A DNA stretch of 62,841 nt, taken from positions 1 through 62,841 of the forward strand of contig CALUVO010000035.1 in NCBI GenBank assembly GCA_944324245.1, given 5' to 3'. Source of the DNA: Candidatus Gastranaerophilales bacterium. Lineage in GTDB: Bacteria > Cyanobacteriota > Vampirovibrionia > Gastranaerophilales > Gastranaerophilaceae. The notes beneath the pieces were generated by a model. That model was given only the letters and a program-made list of their open reading frames with translations. It ran no database searches and was not told the origin of the DNA. Position numbers and translations under genes: made by a program. The first letter of the stretch is position 1. Every line of letters begins with the position of its first letter. Of this stretch, positions 27,164 through 35,109 are shown one piece after another.

Positions 27164-27384
27164 AAATACATAGTTAAAAAAGAAAACTTTTTGCGCAATG
27201 ACTTACAAAAACGGTTTGAACAATAATTAGTTCCATCTGTCCGAGGCATTGGAAATTATTTTACTGGTTGTGTAATGCCTGCTTTAAATTTACGCACAAA
27301 TTAAAATGCCGAGTTATGGAACTCGGGTGAAAACCAGTTTTTGTAGGAATGAAGCATCAAGTTTGACTTTTTAACTATGTATTT
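27164..27384 (+). ncRNA. Unidentified highly structured element, candidate non-coding RNA
   Basis: The 285-base gap before pepP is almost filled by a structure closed by an 18-bp stem. AAATACATAGTTAAAAA-(A)G (27164-27182) pairs with CTTTTTAACTATGTATTT (27367-27384), with one bulge. Inside, CTTACAAAAACGGTTT (27202-27217) pairs with AAACC-A-GTTTTTGTAGG (27331-27347). The head holds hairpins AGGCATT/AATGCCT (27244-27280) and CCGAGTT-ATGG-AACTCGG (27309-27326). AGTTCCAT (27229-27236) could alternatively pair with ATGGAACT (27316-27323), which would disrupt the last hairpin. I find no 6S, SRP, RNase P, tmRNA or common riboswitch signature. It could also be a palindromic mobile element. Strand is a guess. 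Confidence 0.45.
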
Positions 27385-27430
27385 GAAATTAGAAGTTTCA
27401 TTAAATTTATTTATAAGGCTTTGTATAAAC

Positions 27431-29068
27431 ATGATAAAAAAACTAAGACAATATCTGTCTGAAAACAAATTGGACTATCTGCTTGTAAATACAACAGATG
27501 AATTCCTCGTTGAATACAATGAACTTTGCAACTGTGCAAGATACTTTGTAACGGGATTTTCCGGCTCTACGGGAGATGTGCTGGTTGCGCAGGATAAAAT
27601 ATGGCAGTTTGTAGACGGCAGATACCATGAACAGGCTGATGCGGAAGTTGACCATAAAATAACAGAAGTTGTTAAACTGCAGCTAGGTCAGATATATTCA
27701 ACAGAACTTGCTGACAGAATTAAAGATAACAGCACGGTAGGTATTGTTTCAAAAAAAGTTTCTCTTAACTTTTATAAAATATTAAAATCAAAGCTTGATA
27801 AAAAAAGATGTAATTTAAAGGCTCTTAATATTGACCCTGTTTCATTGTTTGCTGACCTGAAACCTAGTGACAACGGCGAAACAGTAAAACAAATTGATAT
27901 TTCTATATCAGGAATAAGCGCTGATGAAAAGTTTAAAAAGATAGCAAAAAAACTGAAACAAGATGAAGCGTACCTTGATACCAATCTTGAAAATATTGCA
28001 TATTTAACCAATTGCAGACAATACAAAACACCTTTTTCTTCAACATATAAAGCGAAAGCGGTTATTACAAAAAATGGTGCTTTAATATTCAGTAACGAAA
28101 AATTTGATACAAATATCGGTGATAATTTCAAAATTCTGCCGTTGAATGATTTTGACAAATCAATGAAAAATTTTAAAACAATATTTTTTAACCCCGAAAG
28201 CATAAACTATTATGATTTTAAACTTATAAAGCCAAAAGCCAAAGAATCACCAAAAGACTATTTAAAAGAGATGAAAGCAATTAAAAATGCTGCGGAAATA
28301 GAACATTTTAAAAACAATTACAAAAGAACGGATAACGTAGTTAACAAAGCGTATGAGCTGATACAAACCAAAAACAATTTGTCCGAATCGGAGCTTTCTG
28401 ATGCAGTGGAAAAAGAATATCTTAAGCAAGGAGCTAAACAGCTGAGTTTTAAAACTATTCTTGCTGCGGGGACGAATTCTTCAATAATACATTATTCACA
28501 TCCGTCAAAAGAGGTCAAAATAAAAGACGGTGATTTTGTACTGCTGGATTGCGGCGGACATTTTGAAGGCGGTTATTCTACGGATATTACAAGAACATTT
28601 GTAAAAGGCAGCCCGACTGATTTACAAAAAAAAGTTTATACAACTGTTTTAAAAATGTTTTTAAATGCTTATCACTATGATGTCACGCCAAGAACAACAG
28701 GATTTACGCTTGACAGTATAGCCAGAAAAATCCATAAACAATCAGGTTTGGATGATTTTAATTTTAACCATGGGCTCGGGCATGGTGTGGGAATAAATGT
28801 ACACGAAAATCCGCCGACTATTTCCTGCGGATTATCCGGAAAACGAATACTTAAAGAAAATATGGTGTTTACAATAGAACCCGGACTGTATAAAACGGGT
28901 TTTGGCGGGGTAAGGCTGGAAAATTCAGTTTATCTGACAAAAGTAAACGGAAGACTAAAAATACAGTCTCTGTCTTCTGTTCCGTTTCAGGAGGAGGTTA
29001 TTGACTACAGTCTCTTAAATAAAAAGGAAAAACAGTGGCTCAAAGATTGGCAGGCAGGAAAATGTTAG
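27431..29068 (+). CDS. pepP: Xaa-Pro aminopeptidase (M24B, long form)
   Basis: Aminopeptidase P removes an N-terminal residue preceding proline, using two metal ions. From ATG 27431 it has 545 residues in the three-domain layout of the long (eukaryote-like) form: two creatinase-like N-terminal domains, then the pita-bread M24 domain from about 290. Metal-site segments are visible: LLDCGGHFEGGYSTDITRTF (the two Asp), HGLGHGVGINVHENPP (His), and FTIEPGLY and VRLENSVYL (Glu). The C-terminus has the M24C extension (SLLNKKEKQWL). It overlaps the next gene by 7 bp. Confidence 0.9.
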   Translation: MIKKLRQYLSENKLDYLLVNTTDEFLVEYNELCNCARYFVTGFSGSTGDVLVAQDKIWQFVDGRYHEQADAEVDHKITEVVKLQLGQIYSTELADRIKDNSTVGIVSKKVSLNFYKILKSKLDKKRCNLKALNIDPVSLFADLKPSDNGETVKQIDISISGISADEKFKKIAKKLKQDEAYLDTNLENIAYLTNCRQYKTPFSSTYKAKAVITKNGALIFSNEKFDTNIGDNFKILPLNDFDKSMKNFKTIFFNPESINYYDFKLIKPKAKESPKDYLKEMKAIKNAAEIEHFKNNYKRTDNVVNKAYELIQTKNNLSESELSDAVEKEYLKQGAKQLSFKTILAAGTNSSIIHYSHPSKEVKIKDGDFVLLDCGGHFEGGYSTDITRTFVKGSPTDLQKKVYTTVLKMFLNAYHYDVTPRTTGFTLDSIARKIHKQSGLDDFNFNHGLGHGVGINVHENPPTISCGLSGKRILKENMVFTIEPGLYKTGFGGVRLENSVYLTKVNGRLKIQSLSSVPFQEEVIDYSLLNKKEKQWLKDWQAGKC

Positions 29069-29823
29069 AAATAACCAGCGTAAATAACGATAAAATAAAA
29101 GAAACAGCAAAACTTCAGCAAAAAAAATACAGAAATGAAACCGGCTTATTTTTGATAGAAGGATACAAGCCTGTTTTTGAAGCATATAATGAAAAAGTTG
29201 AAATTCAGACAGTTTATACAACACAAAAATATCTTGAAAAATTTTCATTTATAAAAGAAAAAATCGTGCCTGTCACAGAACCTGTTCTAAAAAAGCTTTC
29301 TACAACCTCTTCTGTCTGTGAAGCAGTTGCGGTTGCTAAACAAAAAAACATAACCATTGAGCAGATTAAAGACAAAAAAAGAATAGCACTAATTGAAAAT
29401 ATAAAAGATGCAGGGAATCTTGGGACGCTGCTTCGTTCTGCTGCGGCATTTAATATTGAGGCTGTTATTCTGTCCGGTGAAACAATTGACCTGTACAATC
29501 CTAAAGTTGTACGCTCTGCAGTCGGCGCACTTTTTAAAATCCCTGTTGTAAATGCAGATTTAAAAGAAGTTAAAAAGGTTTTTAACTCACACAATTTTAT
29601 TGCAACAGTGCTAAACCATAAAGATGTTGTAAATCCGGAAACAATCGACTATACAAAGCCTTTTGTCATAATGCTCGGCAGCGAAGCTGACGGATTGACT
29701 AAAGAAGCTATAGAAACAGCTGATATAAAAACGACAATACCAATACAAAAAAATACGGAATCACTGAATTTGAGCGTTGCCGGATCAATAATGTTTTACA
29801 TCACAACCCCAAAAACAGTTTAA
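29062..29823 (+). CDS. TrmH/SpoU-family RNA 2'-O-methyltransferase
   Basis: This SPOUT methyltransferase probably methylates a ribose in 23S rRNA or tRNA. The N-terminal RNA-binding domain (about 1-95) has the 'LQ.KK.R...G.FLIEG' start typical of the SpoU substrate-binding domain. The catalytic trefoil knot shows IENIKDAGNLGTLLRSAAAF, VRSAVGALFKIPV, LGSEADGLT and a final SLNLSVAGSIMFY, which forms the SAM pocket. ATG 29062 overlaps the pepP stop (ATGTTAG). Which RNA is modified cannot be told. Confidence 0.88.
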   Translation: MLEITSVNNDKIKETAKLQQKKYRNETGLFLIEGYKPVFEAYNEKVEIQTVYTTQKYLEKFSFIKEKIVPVTEPVLKKLSTTSSVCEAVAVAKQKNITIEQIKDKKRIALIENIKDAGNLGTLLRSAAAFNIEAVILSGETIDLYNPKVVRSAVGALFKIPVVNADLKEVKKVFNSHNFIATVLNHKDVVNPETIDYTKPFVIMLGSEADGLTKEAIETADIKTTIPIQKNTESLNLSVAGSIMFYITTPKTV

Positions 29824-29954
29824 TTTTTCGTTACAAAGTTTAATATCCGATAGGGCTATTTGGTGATTTTTTTAACTTATTATTTATATTTTTGATACAA
29901 TTATGTCATAGATTTGAAGACTTATAATTTTAAGGGGTATAAGAGAGGCAAAAA

Positions 29955-31265
29955 ATGAAAAACAAAAAGTTATTATTGTTCTGGATGATTATACTGCTTG
30001 TTATTGCAGGTATTATTGTAATCATCAAAAAACCGACAAAACTCGGTCTTGACCTTGTCGGAGGTTCCAGAATTGTGCTCGAGGCACAAACAACCGATAC
30101 AATTGCAAAAATCACACCTGATATGATGAGCAGCCTGCAATTTGCAATCGAAAACAGAGTTAATGCTCTGGGTGTTGCAGAAACAGTTGTTCAGCAGACA
30201 GGTGAAAAACGTTTGTTAGTGGAAATTCCTAATATTTCAGACCCTGCTAAAGCAAAAGAATTCTTAGGCGAAACAGCAGAATTGGAATTTAAAAAGCCAT
30301 TGGACGGAAAATACGGTGCTACTGGCTGGGCTTCTACAGGTTTAACCGGTAAAGATGTAAGAAAAGCTCTTATATCCACAAACCCGGGCGGCCAGTGGGT
30401 TGTTGCATTGGAATTCAATGATAAAGGTACAAAAAAATTCGGCGAATTAACACAGCAGCTTGTCGGAAAGCCTATGGCTATATTTTTTAACGGCGAATTA
30501 CAATCCGCTCCTGTTATTCAGGAACCTATCTTAGGCGGTCATGCTCAGATTTCAGGCGGTGACTCAGGTTTTGCATATGAAGAAGCAAAGAAAATGGTAG
30601 ATTTACTTAATGCCGGTGCTTTGCCAGTTCCCGCAAAAATCATAGAAGAAAGCTTAGTCGGACCGACTCTCGGCGCTGACAGTATTGCAAAAAGTAAAAC
30701 AGCAGGCGTCATCGGTATCGGGCTTGTTATGATATTTATGCTTTTATACTATCGTTTGCCCGGTTTTATCGCAGATATCGCATTGATAATATATTCAATT
30801 CTTGTATTTGCTGTGTTCAAGATAGTTCCCGTTACATTGACACTTGCCGGTATTGCAGGTTTTATCCTGAGTATAGGTATGGCGGTTGATGCTAACATCC
30901 TTATATTTGAAAGAACAAAAGAAGAATTAAAAGCCGGAAGGACAATGTTTACCGCTATCAATGCCGGTTTTGACAGAGCGTTCACTTCAATATTTGACTC
31001 TAATATGACGACAATTATCACCTGTGTGATTTTGTACTTCCTTGGCACAAGTATTGTAAAAGGATTTGCGCTTACTTTGATTATCGGTGTTTTAATCAGT
31101 ATGTTTACGGCAATCACTGTAACCAAAAACTTTATGCACCTTTTATTCGGTGCCGGTCAATTAAAACACCCGGGCTGGTTCGGTATCAAACAGTCTGAAA
31201 TAGGCAAAGCTTATGAAGCAACTGAAACAAAGAAAGAAAAAGCTAAATTCGGTATTTTAGACTAA
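29955..31265 (+). CDS. secD: Protein translocase subunit SecD
   Basis: SecD with SecF uses the proton gradient to pull exported proteins out of SecYEG. It has six membrane segments and a large periplasmic domain between TM1 (about 7-24) and TM2. GLDLVGGSRIVLEA (about 31-44) and the late ILSIGMAVDANILIFERTKEEL block are SecD signatures. At 436 residues it is the short form, as in Gram-positives and cyanobacteria. AAGGGG and AGAGGC lie upstream of the ATG. secF follows after 46 bp. Confidence 0.95.
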   Translation: MKNKKLLLFWMIILLVIAGIIVIIKKPTKLGLDLVGGSRIVLEAQTTDTIAKITPDMMSSLQFAIENRVNALGVAETVVQQTGEKRLLVEIPNISDPAKAKEFLGETAELEFKKPLDGKYGATGWASTGLTGKDVRKALISTNPGGQWVVALEFNDKGTKKFGELTQQLVGKPMAIFFNGELQSAPVIQEPILGGHAQISGGDSGFAYEEAKKMVDLLNAGALPVPAKIIEESLVGPTLGADSIAKSKTAGVIGIGLVMIFMLLYYRLPGFIADIALIIYSILVFAVFKIVPVTLTLAGIAGFILSIGMAVDANILIFERTKEELKAGRTMFTAINAGFDRAFTSIFDSNMTTIITCVILYFLGTSIVKGFALTLIIGVLISMFTAITVTKNFMHLLFGAGQLKHPGWFGIKQSEIGKAYEATETKKEKAKFGILD

Positions 31266-31311
31266 TCAAAGAATACATTAGCATAACGTAATTTATCAAG
31301 GAGAAAATATA

Positions 31312-32307
31312 ATGAGTGAAACAGTTTTACATCAACATAAATGGATTGATGTCGTAAAATACAGATGGGTCTGGTTTGGTCTGTCGCTTTTGTTAATAGT
31401 ACCCGGTATAGTTGCTATGGGATATTTGATTTTCAACTCTCCTCAGCATTTGCCAGTTAAAGTCGGTATTGATTTTACAGGCGGTACAATTACCCAGTAT
31501 TCAGTCACAAAAGATGTTTCTAATACAGAAGTTGCAAAAATAAGAGACAATCTTGTTAAAGCGGGGATAGAAAATCCTGTTATACAGGTATTGAAAGCAA
31601 ATAACACTATATCTAAAGCAGAAAACATAAAACCTTCTACTGTTATTTCAGTTAAAACAGCTTTCAAAAGTAATGATAAAACATCAGAACAGAAAATAGG
31701 AAATGTAATAAGAGCTGATTACCCTGCTGCAGAACTTGTTCAGGTCAGCTCAATAGGACCTTCCTTAGGTAAAGAATTGTTTATAAATTCAATGTACGCC
31801 CTTGCACTGGCATTTCTTGGAATCGTTGTATATCTGTCTTTCAGATTTCAGGTGGATTATGCTGTTATTGCATTGATATCACTGGCACATGATGCGTTTT
31901 TTGTACTTGGATTCTTTGCAATTTTAGGTATCTTCTTTGATGTGCATATAGATGCACTGTTTATTACCGCAGTACTTACGGTAATAGGTTTTTCAAACCA
32001 CGATACAATTGTTGTGTTTGACAGAATCAGAGAAAACTCAAGATTCCTTGCAAAAAAAGCCACATTCCCGCAGATTGTTAATGCAAGCGTGAACCAGACT
32101 CTTGCAAGAAGTATTAATACTTCTTTGACAACATTAATTACACTGTGTGCATTATACTTTTTCGGCGGAGAAACAACAAAAGAATTTGTACTTGCTATGA
32201 TTGTAGGTATTTCGATAGGTACATATTCAAGTATATTCTTTGCTTCCACTTTGCTTGATTGGTGGAGAGAAAAACAGGATGCAAAAACTCACGGAGCAAG
32301 AGCATAA
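31312..32307 (+). CDS. secF: Protein translocase subunit SecF
   Basis: SecF partners SecD in the accessory translocase. It has six membrane segments. The family pattern GIDFTGGTITQ (about 54-64) and VIGFSNHDTIVVFDRIREN (about 223-241) are visible. Here the usual 'GYSINDT' reads GFSNHDT, a small deviation. The length of 331 residues is typical. AAGGAG precedes the ATG. The following XRE gene starts 1 bp after its stop. Confidence 0.94.
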   Translation: MSETVLHQHKWIDVVKYRWVWFGLSLLLIVPGIVAMGYLIFNSPQHLPVKVGIDFTGGTITQYSVTKDVSNTEVAKIRDNLVKAGIENPVIQVLKANNTISKAENIKPSTVISVKTAFKSNDKTSEQKIGNVIRADYPAAELVQVSSIGPSLGKELFINSMYALALAFLGIVVYLSFRFQVDYAVIALISLAHDAFFVLGFFAILGIFFDVHIDALFITAVLTVIGFSNHDTIVVFDRIRENSRFLAKKATFPQIVNASVNQTLARSINTSLTTLITLCALYFFGGETTKEFVLAMIVGISIGTYSSIFFASTLLDWWREKQDAKTHGARA

Positions 32308-32308
32308 A

Positions 32309-32728
32309 ATGACACAGCAAAAAGCTTTAGCTCAATTTGTATCCGAAACCAGAGAAAAATTAGGCTTATCACAGACAGGGCTGGCTAAAAAGTCAGCTCT
32401 GCCTTTAAAAATGATAGAAGATATAGAATCCGGTCAGGAACTTTTTCTTGCTTCCACTATTCGCCAGAAGCTTGCAAATGGTTTGAAATTAAAACCTGCA
32501 GACATAAAACAATATGAAAAGCATCCTGATTTATCATTGCTTCCTGACAATGAAATTACGTTATTTATAAAAAACCAGATTCTTGCACACGATATTGAAA
32601 ATCTTGAATGCCCCGTATGCGGTTCAAAACTCATAACAAGAATTGCAAAAATGTATGATTTGGAAGACAACCTTGTTCTTGTCCCAAAAGCCAGATGCAC
32701 AAAATGTCCTTTTCAAATTAAAGGATAA
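32309..32728 (+). CDS. XRE-family regulator with C-terminal zinc-ribbon-like motif
   Basis: From ATG 32309 this 139-residue protein has an HTH_3-type DNA-binding domain at about 5-60 (VSETREKLGLSQTGLAKKSAL...IEDIESG). It ends with two CxxC knuckles (CPVCGSKL and CTKCPF, about 28 residues apart) that could bind zinc. It sits 1 bp after secF and is likely co-transcribed. Targets are unknown. Starts further upstream would lie inside secF and are less likely. Its stop lies 1 bp before a modular repeat element, which therefore forms its 3' untranslated region. Confidence 0.75.
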   Translation: MTQQKALAQFVSETREKLGLSQTGLAKKSALPLKMIEDIESGQELFLASTIRQKLANGLKLKPADIKQYEKHPDLSLLPDNEITLFIKNQILAHDIENLECPVCGSKLITRIAKMYDLEDNLVLVPKARCTKCPFQIKG

Positions 32729-32729
32729 T

Positions 32730-33047
32730 TTGTCTGAGTGGAATCTATCTTGTACCCGTGGGCATCCTGAGGCGTACAGATTGTGTTAATTTTTATATTG
32801 CACGGAGATACTTCGTATCTCACTTAGCCCCTCTCATAAAATATGACATTTAGTCATATTTTCTTTGGCAGAGTAGTTATATTTATGCTCTTGCGTCCTC
32901 GCTACCTCTCTTAATTGTATTTTTCCTGGTATGCCACCGGCATATTTGCTGGGCAGAGTGCGTACACTCCTAGCTTGAGATGTAGGCGAGTTTATGAGCC
33001 GTACATATTAGGATACTCTTGAGTACAAGCGAGGCTGCCTCAGACAA
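32730..33047. repeat. 318-bp MITE-like element with about 50-bp imperfect inverted ends
   Basis: The 353-base gap between the XRE gene and the McrB remnant is this element. It is bounded by TTGTCTGAG (32730-32738) and CTCAGACAA (33039-33047). The outer about 50 bp of each end are imperfect inverted copies (CTTGTACcCgtGGGCATCCTGA against its partner at about 33008-33032). Inside are hairpin 2 (32805-32821, GAGATAC-TTC-GTATCTC), hairpin 1 (32838-32862, perfect 10-bp stem AAAATATGAC, loop ATTTA), and a reversed CCAGTG-type hairpin (32930-32944, TATGCC-ACC-GGCATA) near GGCAGAGTG. It encodes no protein. Confidence 0.75.
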
Positions 33048-33081
33048 CTTTTGAAATAGTAGATATACAAATAAATCTATA

Positions 33082-33810
33082 ATGATAAAACCATCTTTTC
33101 AATCAAATATTTTTGAGGTTAAATTTGCCCCATTAGAAAAATTAATAGAAAAAAATATTAAAAAAGAAATTCAAGGACATGAAATAAAAGAAATATTGGA
33201 ACAATATAAAGGTATGATTGCATTTTATAATGCAATATTTTTAAAGTTTAATGACTTGTTTCAGGCAGCAAAAATTCAATTAATTGAAGAATATTACCGT
33301 GGTTCATACAATCTTAAGACAAAAGATATGACACCATATGTTTTAATAATAGAAGAAATAGACAATTGTAATATTTCTAAAGTATTTGGAGAGCTTATTT
33401 CACTTTTGGATGAAGATAAAAGAGGATCAAGAATAGTTCGATTACCTTATTCTCAAGAAAAATTTATGGTACCAGAAAATTTATACATAATAGGTACAAT
33501 CACGGCACCGGCTTATTCAACTGATTTTAAAAATTGGAACATTTTAATGAGAAAATTTTCTTTTATTTCTCATAAACCCAATCCTGAACTAGTAGCAGAT
33601 TTTGGATGTAACTGGAATGAGAAATTTAAAATTTTAAATGAGCGAATTTCTTTAATATTGGGAGATGATTATCAAATTGGACACGGTTTTTTTATAAAAG
33701 ACAAATATGCTGATGCAGATATCAACACTTTAAGAAATCTCTGGTTCAGACATGTATATCCCAGATTAAGATTATATTTTAAAGATGATTTTAGGAAAAG
33801 CAACAAATAA
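33082..33810 (+). pseudogene. McrB-like AAA+ restriction GTPase fragment
   Basis: This 242-residue frame matches the C-terminal half of McrB-type proteins, the GTP-driven motor of methyl-specific restriction. VLIIEEIDNCNISKVFGELI (87-106) corresponds to Walker B LIIDEINRANLSKVFGEL. RLPYSQEKFMVPENLYIIGTI (120-140) to the block ending GTMNTADRS, here degraded. DYQIGHGFFI and LRLYFKDD match the conserved tail. The Walker A P-loop is absent, the sensor Asn is altered, and no mcrC follows. It is therefore truncated and probably inactive. The N-terminus reads MIKPSFQSN, like other local proteins, so a repurposed small protein remains possible. It lies directly after a repeat element. Confidence 0.65.
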
Positions 33811-33952
33811 AAATTCATCATTTATAAAACCTGTTACCAATGTAAAATTTCCATCAGAAACTAATAAAGAACACCTAAAATGTTTTGTATTTTCATCTGA
33901 CACGGAAGAGTTTGATTTTGAAGAAGCATTAGAATATGCATTTAGCAAATAA
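33785..33952 (+). CDS. 55-residue frame overlapping the McrB-like fragment
   Basis: A 55-residue frame begins at ATG 33785 in the +1 frame relative to the McrB-like fragment and ends at TAA 33950-33952. It is polar, with an acidic C-terminus (EFDFEEALEYAF). It may be the frameshifted remainder of the McrB-like gene's C-terminus or an independent small protein. No ribosome site is obvious, which favours a remnant. Confidence 0.3.
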   Translation: MILGKATNKNSSFIKPVTNVKFPSETNKEHLKCFVFSSDTEEFDFEEALEYAFSK

Positions 33953-33975
33953 TGCAATATATTTCTCTTTAAACT

Positions 33976-34017
33976 AAAACAGACCTGCATAGTCTGTGAC
34001 GGCAGGTCTGTTTTTTT
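33976..34017. terminator. Rho-independent terminator, probably bidirectional
   Basis: A 13-bp stem AAAACAGACCTGC (33976-33988) pairs with GCAGGTCTGTTTT (34002-34014), followed by more T residues on the plus strand and preceded by an A-rich run serving the minus strand. It ends rpmH on the minus strand and the remnant frames on the plus strand. Confidence 0.85.
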
Positions 34018-34041
34018 AACTTTTAAGACTATAAGAGTAAA

Positions 34042-34194
34042 TTAAGCTCTTTTCTTAGCTTGAATAGCCAATCTGTGACGGCCTTTTGCTCTTCTTCTGT
34101 TCATAACTGTTCTTCCGCCCGGTGTTGCCATTCTGGCTCTAAAACCGCTGACGTTTTGTCTTTTTCTTTTTGTTCCTTCTAATGTACGTCTCAT
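34042..34194 (-). CDS. rpmH: 50S ribosomal protein bL34
   Basis: This 50-residue, very basic protein begins [20 protein letters not shown] and has the typical [20 protein letters not shown] core of bL34. An AAGGAG site precedes the ATG. In most bacteria rpmH is followed by rnpA, the protein subunit of RNase P, and yidD. Here a terminator comes 24 bp after the stop and no rnpA is present. The variant N-terminus (RRTLEGT instead of KRTYQPS) is unusual for bL34 but cyanobacterial-type proteins also differ there. Confidence 0.95.
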   Translation of the reverse strand: MRRTLEGTKRKRQNVSGFRARMATPGGRTVMNRRRAKGRHRLAIQAKKRA

Positions 34195-34296
34195 TTTATT
34201 GCTCCTTGAATTAATTTTTTTGCATTATATCATGATAAAAAAGACAAAAACAATTGTCAAATGCAGACAGAATAAGAGTTAATAAAGGTTTACACT

Positions 34297-35109
34297 ATGG
34301 ATAAAACAATCGGATTTATTGGTGCAGGCAAAATGGCTACAGCAATAATAAAAGGTCTTTTAAAATCAGGCCTTTTTGATAAAAGTCATATCATTGCATC
34401 AGAGCCAAATAAGGATTATGCGCACAAAATTGAAAAAGAACTCGGTATAAAAATTGTGCACAATAACCGTGAAGCTGCAGCAGATGCTGATATTATACTG
34501 CTTGCGGTAAAACCTTTTGTTGTAAAAGATGTTTTAACAGAAATAGAAGACAGAATAGACAATACAAAACTAATTGTCACAATAGCAGCAGGCATATCGT
34601 CTTCCAGAGTCGAAGAAATTCTTGAAAAGGAAGCAAGAGTTGTGCGTGTTATGCCAAACACTCCTGCACTTCTGGCAGAAGGAATGAGCGCTGTTTGTAA
34701 AGGCGAACATGCCACAGACGAAGACTTTGATACAGTTGTGAAAATTTTTGAAAGTGTCGGGAAAGTAGTAAAAGCACAGGAAAAAGATATTGATACCATT
34801 ACAGGTGTCAGCGGTTCCGGCCCTGCTTTTTATTACTATATAATTGATGCAATCGCAAAAGCCGGTGAAAAACTTGGTTTAGACTATAAAACAGCACTAT
34901 TGCTCTCCGCCCAGACAGCTCTTGGCTCTGCCAAAATGATTCTTGAATCCGGTATTGAACCCGAGCAGCTTATTACAAATGTTACTACTCCCGGTGGTAC
35001 AACAGCGGAAGGCAATAAAGTCTTAAACGAAAGTAATATATCTGATATTCTTTTCGAAACTGTTGAAAAAACCGCTGAGAAATCAAAACTTATGGGTAAG
35101 CAGATTTAG
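34297..35109 (+). CDS. proC: Pyrroline-5-carboxylate reductase
   Basis: ProC catalyses the last step of proline synthesis using NAD(P)H. The N-terminal IGFIGAGKMATAIIKGLL is the dinucleotide-binding loop. LLAVKPF, VVRVMPNTPALLAEGM and the C-terminal VTTPGGTTAEGNKVLNE are family signatures. The 270-residue length is normal. AAAGG precedes the ATG. The last four bases overlap the convergent repeat-protein gene. Confidence 0.95.
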   Translation: MDKTIGFIGAGKMATAIIKGLLKSGLFDKSHIIASEPNKDYAHKIEKELGIKIVHNNREAAADADIILLAVKPFVVKDVLTEIEDRIDNTKLIVTIAAGISSSRVEEILEKEARVVRVMPNTPALLAEGMSAVCKGEHATDEDFDTVVKIFESVGKVVKAQEKDIDTITGVSGSGPAFYYYIIDAIAKAGEKLGLDYKTALLLSAQTALGSAKMILESGIEPEQLITNVTTPGGTTAEGNKVLNESNISDILFETVEKTAEKSKLMGKQI

